DNA of 64,000 bases from the NCBI RefSeq assembly GCF_019457535.1, contig NZ_CP080417.1:3100001-3164000 (forward strand), given 5' to 3'. Shown here one piece after another: positions 1 to 8,968 of this stretch (the stretch's first letter is position 1; each line of letters begins with the position of its first letter). A program made the position numbers and the translations under genes. This DNA is from Shewanella halotolerans. GTDB taxonomy: Bacteria > Pseudomonadota > Gammaproteobacteria > Enterobacterales > Shewanellaceae. Under the pieces are notes generated by a model. That model was not told where the DNA came from, ran no database searches, and saw only the letters and a list, made by a program, of their open reading frames with translations.

Positions 1-436
1 AGGTGCCCTCGCTATAGGCGTACTGCAGCTTAGGCGCCAGCATGAACAGCCAACGATTGTTGGGACGAAAGCTGACCCCCAGGCCAACCCCATACCTGTC
101 CACATTGGACCAGGGCGCCAGATTACCCTCCAGCAGTGAGGCGCCGCGGCCGCTCCAGTCATAATCCAGCCTGTCGTAACTGATGCTGGCACTCAGCGAC
201 CATTGACGATTCAAGGCATAACTGGTCTTGGCGCCGAACAGCCAGGTGTCGCGCTGCAATGCCAGGCCGCTGTCACCCACATCGGCCTCACCGACGCCGA
301 TGCGCGATACCGACAGGGTCAAGGGCGACGCCTGTCGCGCTCCCCCTTGGGCCGCCTCGGCGGAAACGGCCGTCAGACAGGTTACCCCTAGAAACAGGGC
401 GTTGATCTTATTGCGAGATAACAGGCTTGGCTTCAT
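1..436 (-). CDS. Outer-membrane beta-barrel protein (N-terminal part; gene runs off the left edge)
   Basis: The minus strand is open from an ATG at 436 to the window edge, giving about 145 residues of the N-terminus. Residues 1-28 look like a signal peptide: basic start, hydrophobic core, and a small-residue cleavage region ending SAEA. After it come alternating polar/aromatic strands separated by turns (for example YALNRQWSLSASISYDRLDY), which is typical of an outer-membrane beta-barrel. The protein would be exported by Sec and inserted by the BAM complex. The substrate or family cannot be named from this fragment; a porin-like or FadL-like protein are both possible. A 221-bp gap separates it from the TetR gene upstream, so it probably has its own promoter. 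Confidence 0.6.
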   Translation of the reverse strand, partial: MKPSLLSRNKINALFLGVTCLTAVSAEAAQGGARQASPLTLSVSRIGVGEADVGDSGLALQRDTWLFGAKTSYALNRQWSLSASISYDRLDYDWSGRGASLLEGNLAPWSNVDRYGVGLGVSFRPNNRWLFMLAPKLQYAYSEGT

Positions 437-657
437 ACCCTCTCCCTGGGGCTACTCAGTTGATCTTAAGGTTTGGCCGGCTGCGCGATTTCAATGTAGG
501 CACCCGACCAAATTCCAATCATAAAGTTAGTACACTCAAGCTTAGTACGACCAGACTGGCGAAAAGATCACTTTCCCTTCAAAACGGCAAGCTCTGCTAC
601 TAAAAGCGTGGCTAAAACTCTGATTAAAGCCGCACTCTGAACTAAAATTGCCAGCGC

Positions 658-1269
658 CTAGACTCGATAGGCGCGCAAGAACATGCTCACCGTCTCTTTG
701 ATGTAGGCCGGGCGCTTAGCAATCAGATCCTCTACCGGTAAGCCCAGCTCTAGCTTGAGACGCATCTCGCCAAACAGCATCATACACAGACGCACCGAGG
801 CATGGCGCAGATCGCCAAAATGATACTGACCTAGCTTCTCCACCTGGGCGAAATAGTTTTCTAAAAGGTTCAATAAAAACTCAGGGCCGGCATTAAAAAA
901 CAGCGCCGAAATTTCCGGGTGGGTATCGGCCTGGGCCACACAGGTCTTAAACACCTCTATCGCCTCGGGCGATACTATCATCTCGCCAAAATAGTTGCCG
1001 AAATGCAGCAGCGCCTGCTCGGGATCCTGGGGGCTGGTAAACAGCTCAGCCGTCACCTGATGCACCACACACTTAGATTCGATTGATGCAACGAACAGAT
1101 CATCCTTGCTGCCAAAATGCGAATAGACGGTCTGTTTAGAGACGCCCGCCAACTTCGCGACCTCATCCATGCTGGTATTGGGAAATCCTTGCCCACAGAA
1201 GAGCTCAATCGCGGCGTGTAATATCTGCGCCTTCTTCTGTTCACTACGGCTAAGGGGTGTTTGTACCAT
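658..1269 (-). CDS. TetR-family transcriptional repressor of the divergent RND efflux operon
   Basis: 203 residues, the usual length for the family. The N-terminal helix-turn-helix lies at about residues 10-57, with the typical TetR recognition region VAKLAGVSKQTVYSHFGSK. The rest is an all-helical ligand-binding and dimerisation domain. It is transcribed away from the RND adaptor gene, with only 142 bp between them, and that gap contains two near-identical palindromes (separate entry). This arrangement is characteristic of local repressors that are released by a substrate of the pump. The ligand is unknown. The TetR assignment is firm; control of the neighbouring pump is inferred from layout and the operators. 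Confidence 0.9.
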   Translation of the reverse strand: MVQTPLSRSEQKKAQILHAAIELFCGQGFPNTSMDEVAKLAGVSKQTVYSHFGSKDDLFVASIESKCVVHQVTAELFTSPQDPEQALLHFGNYFGEMIVSPEAIEVFKTCVAQADTHPEISALFFNAGPEFLLNLLENYFAQVEKLGQYHFGDLRHASVRLCMMLFGEMRLKLELGLPVEDLIAKRPAYIKETVSMFLRAYRV

Positions 1270-1317
1270 TGAAACGTCCTATAAGGTCTTCATTTTCATC
1301 ACGACATATTTATACAC

Positions 1318-1369
1318 AAACTAGACTAGACAGTCCAGTTTTTGCAAATTAGACTAACAAGTCTAGTTT
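1318..1369. promoter_or_regulatory. Two tandem 24-bp palindromic operators between tetR and the RND operon
   Basis: Two imperfect palindromes at 1318-1341 and 1346-1369 share the pattern AAACTAGACT-N4-AGTCTAGTTT. The first departs by one base (AGTCCAGTTT in the right arm) and the second by one base in the left arm (AAATTAGACT). Their centres are 28 bp apart, a little under three helical turns, so bound dimers would sit on nearly the same face. They lie midway between the divergent starts, so one protein could repress both directions. The TetR protein encoded next door is the obvious candidate. Confidence 0.8.
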
Positions 1370-1411
1370 AACGATTTATTCACCAACTGTTAACCACGGA
1401 AGTGTATCAGT

Positions 1412-2527
1412 ATGACGATCTTTACCGCCAAGTCCCTCGCCAGGGTGTTGTTATGGAGCAGCCTCAGCCTCGCGGCCAGCGGCTGCCAACAGGATGAGTC
1501 CAGCAGCGCCCCCGACAGCGAACATTTCCCCAAGGTCTCCAGTCAGCGGCTGATCCGCTCGATCAGCTATGACACGGAGCAGGTATTCACCGGCAACATA
1601 CGCGCCGGCAATACCACGGCCATCGGCTTCGAGCTGGCAGGTAAGATCAAACACCTGGCGGTAGATAGCGGTAATCATGTTAAACAGGGCGACCTCTTGG
1701 CCCAGCTGGACACCTCCTTGCTTGAAGCCGAGAAGCGCGAGCTGCAGGCCAGCCTGGCGCAAAACCGCGCCGACAGAGAGCTGGCCCAGAGCACCCTCAA
1801 GCGCAGCCAAGCCCTGAAACAACAGGGCTACGCCTCGGCCCAGCAACTGGACGAACTCAAGGGACAACTCAGCAGCCTGCAAGCCGCCGAGCAACGTCTG
1901 CGCGCCGCCATTGAGGCCAACGCGCTGCGGATCGCCAAGTCCACCCTAGTCGCGCCATTTGATGGTATTATCGCCAAACGTAACAATAACTTAGGCGAAG
2001 TCGTCGCCCTGGGCGCGCCGCTGTTTACCCTGATCCAACACAACAATCCCCAGGCCATCGTCGGCGTGCCCGTAGGACTCGCGCAAAGTTTGCAAGACAG
2101 CCAGCAGCTGACCCTAACGGTGAAAGAGACCCCCTATCTCGCCACCGTGGCCGGCATAGGCGCCGAGGTCAATCCTGTGACGCGTACCGTACCGGTGCGC
2201 CTGACCCTGCCTACCGATGCTAAGGTGATCAACGGCGAGCTGGCTTATTTGCATTACAACAAGACAGTCAATAACGCCGGTTTCTGGGTGCCCATCTCCT
2301 CGCTCACCGACGGCCTTCGCGGCCTGTGGAACCTGTATGTGCTGGTCGAGCAACAGCCGGATCAATACCTTATCGAGCGGCGCGACATAGAGATCCTCTA
2401 CACCCGTGGCGATCAGGCCTTCATCCAGGGAGCCATCAGCGAAGATGAACGCTTCGTCACCCAGGGCCTGCACAAGGTGGTGGTAGGCGAGCGCGTCATG
2501 CTCAACACCCAAGTGGCGACGAGGTAA
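1412..2527 (+). CDS. RND efflux periplasmic adaptor subunit (membrane fusion lipoprotein)
   Basis: 371 residues. It starts with a lipoprotein signal, with lipobox LAASGC at about residues 20-25, so the mature protein is anchored in the inner membrane by a lipidated Cys. Next comes a barrel/lipoyl region (GFELAGKIKHLAVDSGNHVKQGD), an alpha-helical hairpin of about 75 residues rich in Gln, Ala and Leu, the second lipoyl half (STLVAPFDGIIAKRNNNLGE) and a beta-barrel. This is the HlyD/AcrA architecture. The adaptor links the downstream pump to an outer-membrane channel. The pump gene starts 3 nt after this stop, so the two are translationally close. No TolC-like gene is adjacent, so a shared TolC elsewhere is likely. 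Confidence 0.92.
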   Translation: MTIFTAKSLARVLLWSSLSLAASGCQQDESSSAPDSEHFPKVSSQRLIRSISYDTEQVFTGNIRAGNTTAIGFELAGKIKHLAVDSGNHVKQGDLLAQLDTSLLEAEKRELQASLAQNRADRELAQSTLKRSQALKQQGYASAQQLDELKGQLSSLQAAEQRLRAAIEANALRIAKSTLVAPFDGIIAKRNNNLGEVVALGAPLFTLIQHNNPQAIVGVPVGLAQSLQDSQQLTLTVKETPYLATVAGIGAEVNPVTRTVPVRLTLPTDAKVINGELAYLHYNKTVNNAGFWVPISSLTDGLRGLWNLYVLVEQQPDQYLIERRDIEILYTRGDQAFIQGAISEDERFVTQGLHKVVVGERVMLNTQVATR

Positions 2528-2530
2528 GTC

Positions 2531-5500
2531 ATGATAAAAGCCTTAGTCGAAAATGGTCGTCTGGCTAGTCTGGTGATCGCCCTGCTGATCGTCGCTGGCC
2601 TTGGCGCCATCACCAGCCTGCCCCGCATGGAAGATCCCAGCATCACCAACCGCTTCGCCTCTGTGGTCACCCACTATCCGGGCGCGTCGGCGGAGCGGGT
2701 CGAAGCCTTGGTCACCGAGGTGCTAGAGAATCAGCTCAGACGCCTGGAAGAGCTGAAACTGGTGCAGTCCACCTCACGCCCGGGGATCTCCGTCATCCAG
2801 CTAGAGCTGAAAGACAGGATCACAGAGACAGACCCCGTCTGGTCAAGGGCCAGGGATCTCATCAACGATGCCAAGAACCTGCTGCCCCCCGCGGCGCAAA
2901 ATGCCCTGCTGGATGATCAGCTGGGCTATGCCAACACCGCCATTCTGGGTCTGGTGTGGCAAGGTGCGGGCGAGCCGCGCCAGGATATCCTCAACCGCTA
3001 TGCCAAGGAGCTACAGAGTCAGCTCAGGCTGATCCCGGGCACAGACTTCGTGAAACTCTATGGTGCCCCCACCGAAGAGATCTTGGTGCAGATCGACGCC
3101 CAAAACGTCAACCGCATCGGCCTCAGCGCCGCCGCCATCGCCCAGATCCTGGCTAACGCCGATACTAAGGTGTCCGCCGGAGAGATCACCAACGACGCCT
3201 TTCGCGCCCTGGTGGAGGTCTCCGGCGAGCTGGACTCTGTCACCCGCATCAGACAGGTGCCGCTCAAAGTGGATGAAAACGGTCAGATCATACGCCTGGG
3301 AGAGGTCGCCAGCGTGCAGCGCCAGCCCAAGACACCCGCCGCCAGCATCGCCCTCATAGAGCAGGCTCAGGGGATCATGGTGTCGGCGCGCATGCTCAAC
3401 AACACCCGGGTCGACCTCTGGCTACAGCAGGTGCATCGCGTGGTCGAGAAGGTGCAAGGGGATCTCTCCTCCAACGTGAAGATCCAGTGGCTGTTCGATC
3501 AAGAAGGCTATACCACCACTCGCCTGAGCGACCTTATCGCCAGCCTGCTGCTGGGCTTCATCATCATCTTGGTGGTGCTCATGCTGACTCTGGGGCTGCG
3601 CAACGCGGTGATCGTCTCCCTGTCGCTGCCGCTGACCGCCCTCTTTACCCTGGCCTGCATGAAGTATGTCGGCCTGCCGATTCATCAGATGTCGGTGACC
3701 GGCCTGGTGGTGGCGCTGGGGATCATGGTGGATAACGCCATCGTCATCGTCGATGCCATCGCCCAGCGTCGCCGCCAGGGGCTGGATCGCCTCAGCGCCG
3801 TCGGCGAGACCCTCAAACATCTCTGGCTGCCACTGGCAGGCTCCACCATCACCACCATGCTGGCCTTCACCCCCATCATCCTCATGCCGGGGGCCGCGGG
3901 AGAGTTTGTCGGCGGTATCGCTATCTCGGTGATCTTCGCCCTGCTAGGCTCCTACCTCATATCCCATACGCTGATCGCCGGTTTCGCGGGCCGATTCGGC
4001 GCCGAGGGCGATGCCACGCACTGGTATCAGCGTGGGGTCAACTTCCCCATTATCGCCCGCGCCTTTAGCACTACACTGCATATCGCCCTCAAGCGTCCCC
4101 TGTTGGCCGGCGTGGTGATAGGCATATTGCCCATTAGCGGCTTTATCGCCTCGGGGCAGATGACAGAGCAGTTCTTCCCGCCGTCAGACAGGGACATGTT
4201 CCAGATAGAGGTGCACCTGGCGCCCCAGTCCAGCATTGAGAACACCCGCGCCCTAGTAGAGCGTATCGATGCCAAGCTCAGGGCCACCGGCGAGATGCAG
4301 AGGCTCGACTGGGTGATTGGCGGCAATGCGCCTTCCTTCTACTACAACCTTCTGCAGCGTCAGCAAGGGGCGGCCAACTATGCCCAGGCGATGATCAAGG
4401 TTGCCGACTTCGAGCGCGCCAACCAGCTGATCCCAAGATTGCAGACACAGCTCGACACCGAGTTCCCCGAGGCGCAGATCCTGGTGCGTAAGCTAGAGCA
4501 GGGCCCACCGTTCAATGCCCCCGTAGAGCTGCGCATCTACGGCCACAACTTAGATACCCTTAGAGAAATAGGCGATGAGGTGCGGCGCATTCTGATCACC
4601 ACAGATCACGTGCTGCACACCCGCGCCACCCTGAGCGCCGGCGCACCTAAGGTCTGGTTTCAGGTAAACGAAGACGCCAGCAAGATGAGCGGCCTGAGCC
4701 TGACGGATATCGCCAACCAGATCCAGATGGCCACTACCGGCATCAACGGCGGCAGCATACTGGAGCAGACGGAGTCGCTACCGATCCGGGTACGAACCCA
4801 AGATCTGATGCGCGAGCAGCAGACCGAGCTGTCACAGATAAACCTGCTGTCGAGCAACGGCGTCGGCATCCCGCTCTCGGCGCTGGCCAGCAGCCGTATC
4901 GACGTCAGCCTGGGCGCCATCCCCAGACGTGACGGCCAGCGCGTCAACACCATAGAGGCCTACCTGGAGAGCGATGTGCTGCCCCAACAGGTGCTCAATC
5001 AGGCCAAGACGCGCATCGACGCCCTCACCCTGCCCGCCGGTTATCGTATCGAGGTGGGCGGCGAGAGCGCCAAGCGCAACGAGGCCGTGGGTAACCTGCT
5101 GTCCAACATCGTCTTGGTGATCACTTTGCTGCTGGCGACCGTGGTGCTGTCGTTCAACTCCTTCCGCCTGACCGGCATCATACTGCTGAGCGCAGTGCAG
5201 TCGGCAGGCCTTGGCCTACTCGCCGTCTACCTGTTTAACTATCCCTTCGGTTTTACGGTGATCATCGGCCTGCTGGGCCTGATGGGGCTGGCGATCAACG
5301 CCGCCATCGTCATCCTGGCCGAGCTCGAGGATATGCCAGACAGGCGAGAGGCGAGTATTGAGGCTATTGTCCAAGTGGTCAGCAGCTGCGGCCGCCATAT
5401 CGGCTCAACCACCATCACCACCATAGGCGGCTTCCTGCCGCTTATCATCGCAGGTGGCGGCTTCTGGCCACCGTTTGCCATCGCCATCGCTGGCGGCACG

Positions 5501-5602
5501 GCGCTCACCACCCTGTTGTCCCTGGTCTGGGTGCCAACCATGTACCAGCTGCTGATGACCAAGCGCCAGGCGGCGCCCGTGCCCGCACTTCAGCCCAGCT
5601 AA
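2531..5602 (+). CDS. RND-family multidrug efflux permease
   Basis: 1023 residues, matching AcrB/HAE1-type proton antiporters. A single N-terminal membrane helix (about 10-30) leads into a first large periplasmic domain. A cluster of hydrophobic helices follows from about 330 to 480 (for example LIASLLLGFIIILVVLMLTL), containing the conserved segment GIMVDNAIVIVDAI. After a second periplasmic domain the last helix cluster is near 855-1010. The DN pair in that segment corresponds to proton-relay acidic residues in the family. The protein works as a trimer in the inner membrane with the adaptor encoded just upstream. Substrates cannot be read from sequence. Confidence 0.93.
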   Translation: MIKALVENGRLASLVIALLIVAGLGAITSLPRMEDPSITNRFASVVTHYPGASAERVEALVTEVLENQLRRLEELKLVQSTSRPGISVIQLELKDRITETDPVWSRARDLINDAKNLLPPAAQNALLDDQLGYANTAILGLVWQGAGEPRQDILNRYAKELQSQLRLIPGTDFVKLYGAPTEEILVQIDAQNVNRIGLSAAAIAQILANADTKVSAGEITNDAFRALVEVSGELDSVTRIRQVPLKVDENGQIIRLGEVASVQRQPKTPAASIALIEQAQGIMVSARMLNNTRVDLWLQQVHRVVEKVQGDLSSNVKIQWLFDQEGYTTTRLSDLIASLLLGFIIILVVLMLTLGLRNAVIVSLSLPLTALFTLACMKYVGLPIHQMSVTGLVVALGIMVDNAIVIVDAIAQRRRQGLDRLSAVGETLKHLWLPLAGSTITTMLAFTPIILMPGAAGEFVGGIAISVIFALLGSYLISHTLIAGFAGRFGAEGDATHWYQRGVNFPIIARAFSTTLHIALKRPLLAGVVIGILPISGFIASGQMTEQFFPPSDRDMFQIEVHLAPQSSIENTRALVERIDAKLRATGEMQRLDWVIGGNAPSFYYNLLQRQQGAANYAQAMIKVADFERANQLIPRLQTQLDTEFPEAQILVRKLEQGPPFNAPVELRIYGHNLDTLREIGDEVRRILITTDHVLHTRATLSAGAPKVWFQVNEDASKMSGLSLTDIANQIQMATTGINGGSILEQTESLPIRVRTQDLMREQQTELSQINLLSSNGVGIPLSALASSRIDVSLGAIPRRDGQRVNTIEAYLESDVLPQQVLNQAKTRIDALTLPAGYRIEVGGESAKRNEAVGNLLSNIVLVITLLLATVVLSFNSFRLTGIILLSAVQSAGLGLLAVYLFNYPFGFTVIIGLLGLMGLAINAAIVILAELEDMPDRREASIEAIVQVVSSCGRHIGSTTITTIGGFLPLIIAGGGFWPPFAIAIAGGTALTTLLSLVWVPTMYQLLMTKRQAAPVPALQPS

Positions 5603-5653
5603 CGGCTTGGCTAACGGCTAAGCTAACGGTCTTGTCAACTCGCTAATCACAAG

Positions 5654-5726
5654 ATGCACTGGCTCGCCCGCCCAGGGTGATCCAGTGCATATTTAGACTA
5701 ATTGCCGAGGCCTGGGGCAATTTTTC
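5654..5726 (+). terminator. Long hairpin followed by an intrinsic terminator after the RND operon
   Basis: A 16-nt/16-nt imperfect hairpin lies at 5654-5690: arms begin ATGCACTGG and end CCAGTGCAT, with two internal non-Watson-Crick positions and a GCCCA loop. It has no U tract. It is followed at 5700-5726 by AATTGCC...GGCAATT with a run of T directly after, which is a normal Rho-independent terminator for the plus strand. Together they separate the pump gene from the chemoreceptor. Confidence 0.65.
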
Positions 5727-5812
5727 CTTTACCGAAATAGACCTGCGTCAAAACAATCTCGCACTACCTTAGTTACATTAGCGACAGTCTAACCACAAGG
5801 TGGATTACCATA

Positions 5813-7816
5813 ATGAACTATAAAAACTGGCCTATCGCCAAACAGATAGGCGCCCTTGCCCTGATCCTCACCGTCGTCGTATTTGCCATTCTCAGCAGCG
5901 TCTCCTACATCACAGCCGCCAACGTGCTGGAAGATAAAGGTAAGACGGCCGTAAAAGCGCAGATGCACAGCACCGCCGACCTGATTGAACTCGAGTACAA
6001 CAGCCTGCTGTCTCTCGCCAGACGCAACGCCGATGTGCTCAGAGCCATGTACCCTGGTCAATTCTTCAAGCCAGATAAGACCGTCATGGTCATGGGGAAG
6101 CCCACCCCGGCGCTGGTGCACGAGCGCGAACAGATCAACGCCTCTAAGAGTAAGGTTGATCGCTACTCCAACCTCACCGGCGGTAACGCCACCGTCTTCG
6201 TACGCGATGGCGACGACTTTATCCGCATCTCCACCTCGCTGAAAAAAGCCGACGGCAAACGTGCCCTAGGCACCTACCTGGGTAAGAAGCACCCGGGCTA
6301 CGGCGCGCTGATGGCGGGCAAAGAGTATGAAGGCTATGCCAGACTGTTTGGCAAAGACTATATGACAGTCTATCGCCCCATCACGGGCCCACAGGGCGAC
6401 ATCATTGGCATACTCTATATCGGCTTCGATATCTCAGAGGCGCTGACCGAGCTGCAGCGCTCCATGAACCAGCTCAAGCTGGAGGAGTCGGGTTACTTCA
6501 CCCTGATCCGCAACGTGGACAACGCCATCATCGCCCAGCCCAACCAAGAGTCGGGCACCATACTGAACGAGGCGATACTGGACGGCCTCTCTCTTGACGC
6601 GGCCAAACGCGGCGGCCAGGAGAGCGAATACCTCAATGGCAACAAGGAGCCCATGTACGCCTACGCCGTCACCATTCCCGGCTGGCAATGGACCCTGCTG
6701 GGTCAGGCCAAGAAGCGTGAGCTGAACGAAGAGAGCCTGAAACTGCTGAGCATCAATGCCGGCGTCGCTGCCGTGGGCGTGCTGCTGATCACCCTGCTGC
6801 TCTCCATGGTGCTGATTAAGACACTGCGCCCGCTGCGTCACCTGCAGCACCAGCTTAGCGAGCTGGGCAAGGGTGACCTGACTCAAGAGTTCGACCAGGT
6901 CAGCCCAGACACAGACAACGAGGTCGACAGAATCACCCACGCCGCCCGCCAGATGGCACTGAGCCTGCGCGAACTGGTCGGTGCCCTGCGCGCCTCGGTT
7001 AATACGCTTGAGGAGCAGGCCAGCAGCGCCCAGGAAGTGGCCAGACTCAACGGCGAAGAGGCCCAGCAGCTGATGGCGCAGACCGACCAGATAGCCACGG
7101 CCATCGAAGAGATGTCCACCTCGGTGCGCGACGTGGCCAACCACGCCAGCGAAGGCGCCAGCCAGAGCCAGCAGGTCGACAACGCCTCCCGCGATGGCCA
7201 CCAGCAGCTCGATCAGCTGGTGCAGGGCCTTGGCAAACTCAGCGAACAGCTAGATGCCAGCCATATGAGCGTCGAGAACGTCAGCAAGGAGAGCGAGGCG
7301 ATTAGCCAGGTCACTGAGGTGATCAACAGCATCGCCGAGCAGACCAACCTGCTGGCGCTCAACGCCGCCATCGAGGCCGCCCGCGCCGGCGAACAGGGCC
7401 GCGGCTTCGCCGTGGTGGCCGATGAGGTGAGAACCCTGGCCCAGCGCACTCAGACCTCGATCTCAGAGATCAGCCAGACCATCACTCAATTGCAGCAGCA
7501 GATCAAGCTCACCGCCGAGCAGATGGGCCAGAGCCACCAGCTGGGCACCGCCTCCGCCGCCCAGGGACAGGAGGCCGCGACCAACCTCAACCAGATCACC
7601 ATCAGCATCGGGGAGCTGGCTATCGCGTCGAGCAGCATCGCCAGCGCTACAGAGCAGCAGAGTGCGGTGGCCGACGAGATCACCCGCAACCTGCATGAGA
7701 TCACCGAGCTCGCCCGCGACGGCGAACAGCGCGCCGGCGACACAGTCGACGCCGCCCAAAACCTCTCCCACATAGCCGCCGAGATCAAACAGAAGATCAG
7801 CGTGTTTAAGTCGTAA
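5813..7816 (+). CDS. Methyl-accepting chemotaxis protein with periplasmic Cache domain
   Basis: 667 residues. TM1 is at about 12-37. A periplasmic Cache-type sensor region follows (about 40-310), containing the pattern GYARLFGKDYMTVYRPI and the fold-typical ILYIGFDIS. TM2 is at about 317-340 (GVAAVGVLLITLLLSMVLI), then a HAMP linker (about 340-395), then the long coiled-coil signalling domain. The highly conserved hairpin tip (IAEQTNLLALNAAIEAARAG) is near residue 505. It should signal through CheW/CheA to the flagellar motor. The start is supported by AGGTGG about 9 nt upstream. The gene is monocistronic between terminators. The ligand is unknown; small organic acids are common for this sensor type. 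Confidence 0.93.
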   Translation: MNYKNWPIAKQIGALALILTVVVFAILSSVSYITAANVLEDKGKTAVKAQMHSTADLIELEYNSLLSLARRNADVLRAMYPGQFFKPDKTVMVMGKPTPALVHEREQINASKSKVDRYSNLTGGNATVFVRDGDDFIRISTSLKKADGKRALGTYLGKKHPGYGALMAGKEYEGYARLFGKDYMTVYRPITGPQGDIIGILYIGFDISEALTELQRSMNQLKLEESGYFTLIRNVDNAIIAQPNQESGTILNEAILDGLSLDAAKRGGQESEYLNGNKEPMYAYAVTIPGWQWTLLGQAKKRELNEESLKLLSINAGVAAVGVLLITLLLSMVLIKTLRPLRHLQHQLSELGKGDLTQEFDQVSPDTDNEVDRITHAARQMALSLRELVGALRASVNTLEEQASSAQEVARLNGEEAQQLMAQTDQIATAIEEMSTSVRDVANHASEGASQSQQVDNASRDGHQQLDQLVQGLGKLSEQLDASHMSVENVSKESEAISQVTEVINSIAEQTNLLALNAAIEAARAGEQGRGFAVVADEVRTLAQRTQTSISEISQTITQLQQQIKLTAEQMGQSHQLGTASAAQGQEAATNLNQITISIGELAIASSSIASATEQQSAVADEITRNLHEITELARDGEQRAGDTVDAAQNLSHIAAEIKQKISVFKS

Positions 7817-7842
7817 ATTCAGCGTAACCGCTCATCTCAACG

Positions 7843-7870
7843 AAAAAAGCCGCTATCAAGCGGCTTTTTT
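7843..7870. terminator. Bidirectional intrinsic terminator after the chemoreceptor gene
   Basis: A perfect stem, AAAAAAGCCGCT / AGCGGCTTTTTT, with a 4-nt ATCA loop begins 26 bp after the stop codon. Both strands end in a T run, so it can stop transcription from either side. Confidence 0.9.
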
Positions 7871-7979
7871 ATGTCTAGCTGACATACCAGTACCTGATGT
7901 GCTTAGCGAGGTGTCGACTCTTGGAAATTTAATGCCTAGGTAGTTTAACGATTGAAGCGCTGTGGCTTGGAATGGATGT

Positions 7980-8155
7980 TTAACGTTTGCCGGCATAGCC
8001 ATCGGAAAGGAAGCCTTAACCATGACTTCATGGTGTATCAATTGCCTGCCGCAGGCCTTATGTGCAAACACATTTGTGACACGCTGCAAGCACTTCCTTG
8101 TGAGCTCTACCTCGGCATCCATGCCTCGGAAGGTCACAAATGTGTTTACACCTGA
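7980..8155 (-). repeat. Structured repeat element, copy 1 (inverted relative to copy 2 at 11.6 kb)
   Basis: The core is a perfect 15-bp inverted repeat: AAACACATTTGTGAC at 8066-8080 and its complement at 8133-8147. On the minus strand the region between the arms contains a small hairpin (GGCAT-gg-ATGCC) and the segment ACAAGGAAGTG. The same layout, with a shared ACAAGGAAGT and GCGTGT segment but different arm sequence, recurs in the opposite orientation at 11.6-11.9 kb. Short open frames across the element on both strands look spurious: the conserved features are stems, not codons. No terminal inverted repeats or transposase are visible. It could be a non-autonomous element or a structured RNA. 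Confidence 0.55.
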
Positions 8156-8372
8156 TTATCTGTCTCTTCGATTGAGCTGCATTTGATATCCATAGACAAT
8201 CAAAACAAAATCATACTTGGAAAAAGCAAATTAGATTCTTAACGCGGCTTCATCAGATTCGAATTAAATTTTATATGTGTAACCCTCCAACAGAGGGCCT
8301 ATAAATGCTTAGCTACACTTTGCGACAGAGGAGCCGAGCCAATTCCCCCCAAAGCATTATTGGCTTGCTATC
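8156..8372. other. AT-rich gap between repeat copy 1 and the cassette genes
   Basis: No gene is seen. It contains a short hairpin CCCTC-caaca-GAGGG near 8283-8297 and an inverted repeat AGCCAAT/ATTGGCT near 8338-8366. Either could end transcription of the minus-strand cassettes. No convincing attC is visible here, so the last cassette appears to lack one. Confidence 0.4.
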
Positions 8373-8855
8373 TTAAGACCTGCTCAATGCAATGCTGAAA
8401 TTGAAAAGGAGCTCTCTTAATGAGTCTTCATCAATTTCGACTGATTGAATTTCCGATTCTTTCTCGTCATCTAAGGAGATTGTGATGAACAACTTTTCAC
8501 GGTAAGGCACAAGAAAACACATTACGTAGTCTGTGTTTGTGCCCCAATCAAAAACCTGATGCTCGGCATATATTTCATCTGAATCTTTGAAGTCAAAGTC
8601 AGAAATGCGAGTACCAAGAATGAATTTGTGTATTTCTTTCTCATCCTTTCCGTGAAAATAATGATTGAATCTTGCGAAGTCTCTAACTTTTTCTGATTCG
8701 GAAAAAGCAATTCCCGATAAACTAGGAATATGTGCGATACCATCTCTTTGCGTGACCAGAACACCTGCCACCCAAATCTCGATTTCTCTTAAATCGCGAC
8801 TATCAGCCAAAGTTTTACCAACTTTAAAACCGACAATTTCCTTCCTACCTAGCAC
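8373..8855 (-). CDS. Hypothetical protein, last gene of the cassette array
   Basis: 160 residues, mainly alpha/beta, no signal peptide or membrane segment. The GTG start at 8855 is chosen because AAGGTG lies 7 nt upstream, just inside the cassette boundary. It follows attC 1 directly (the core ends about 16 bp before the start), so it is the cassette downstream of that site. The composition is acidic and AT-rich compared with core genes. I do not recognise the family. Cassette genes of this size often encode immunity, toxin-antitoxin or anti-phage proteins, but nothing in this sequence proves that. Confidence 0.6.
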   Translation of the reverse strand: MLGRKEIVGFKVGKTLADSRDLREIEIWVAGVLVTQRDGIAHIPSLSGIAFSESEKVRDFARFNHYFHGKDEKEIHKFILGTRISDFDFKDSDEIYAEHQVFDWGTNTDYVMCFLVPYREKLFITISLDDEKESEIQSVEIDEDSLRELLFNFSIALSRS

Positions 8856-8870
8856 GATTCACCTTAGTAA

Positions 8871-8968
8871 TATAACGCCTTGCTAAGGGGCAGCCGAAAT
8901 GCAGTGTAGGTTGTCCCGCGGAGGCCGAGCTTTTTTCGGCCGGAGTGAACTTGAGCAACTTGTTAAGT
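8871..8968 (-). other. attC recombination site 1 (integron cassette)
   Basis: Read on the minus strand, the site begins CTTAACAAGTTGCT and ends CCCCTTAGCAAGGCGTTATA, about 98 bp. The ends are imperfect inverted repeats of each other: AAC-AAGTTGCTCAAG pairs with CTTAGCAAGGCGTT with one extra base, which is the classic attC extrahelical asymmetry. The R' core is GCGTTATA. The phrase GCCCCTTAG next to the core resembles Vibrio cholerae VCR sites. The stop codon of the upstream gene (TAA at 8963-8965) lies inside the site, as usual in cassettes. Confidence 0.85.

Noticed and set aside
228..524. Plus-strand frames of 62-98 codons at the left edge
   Set aside because: They are antisense to the outer-membrane protein gene whose signal peptide and barrel pattern are convincing on the minus strand.
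7952..8186. Short frames on both strands across repeat copy 1 (and similar ones at 11.55-11.90 kb)
   Set aside because: Conservation between the two copies follows stems, not codons. These are likely the spurious small proteins often annotated in such repeats.
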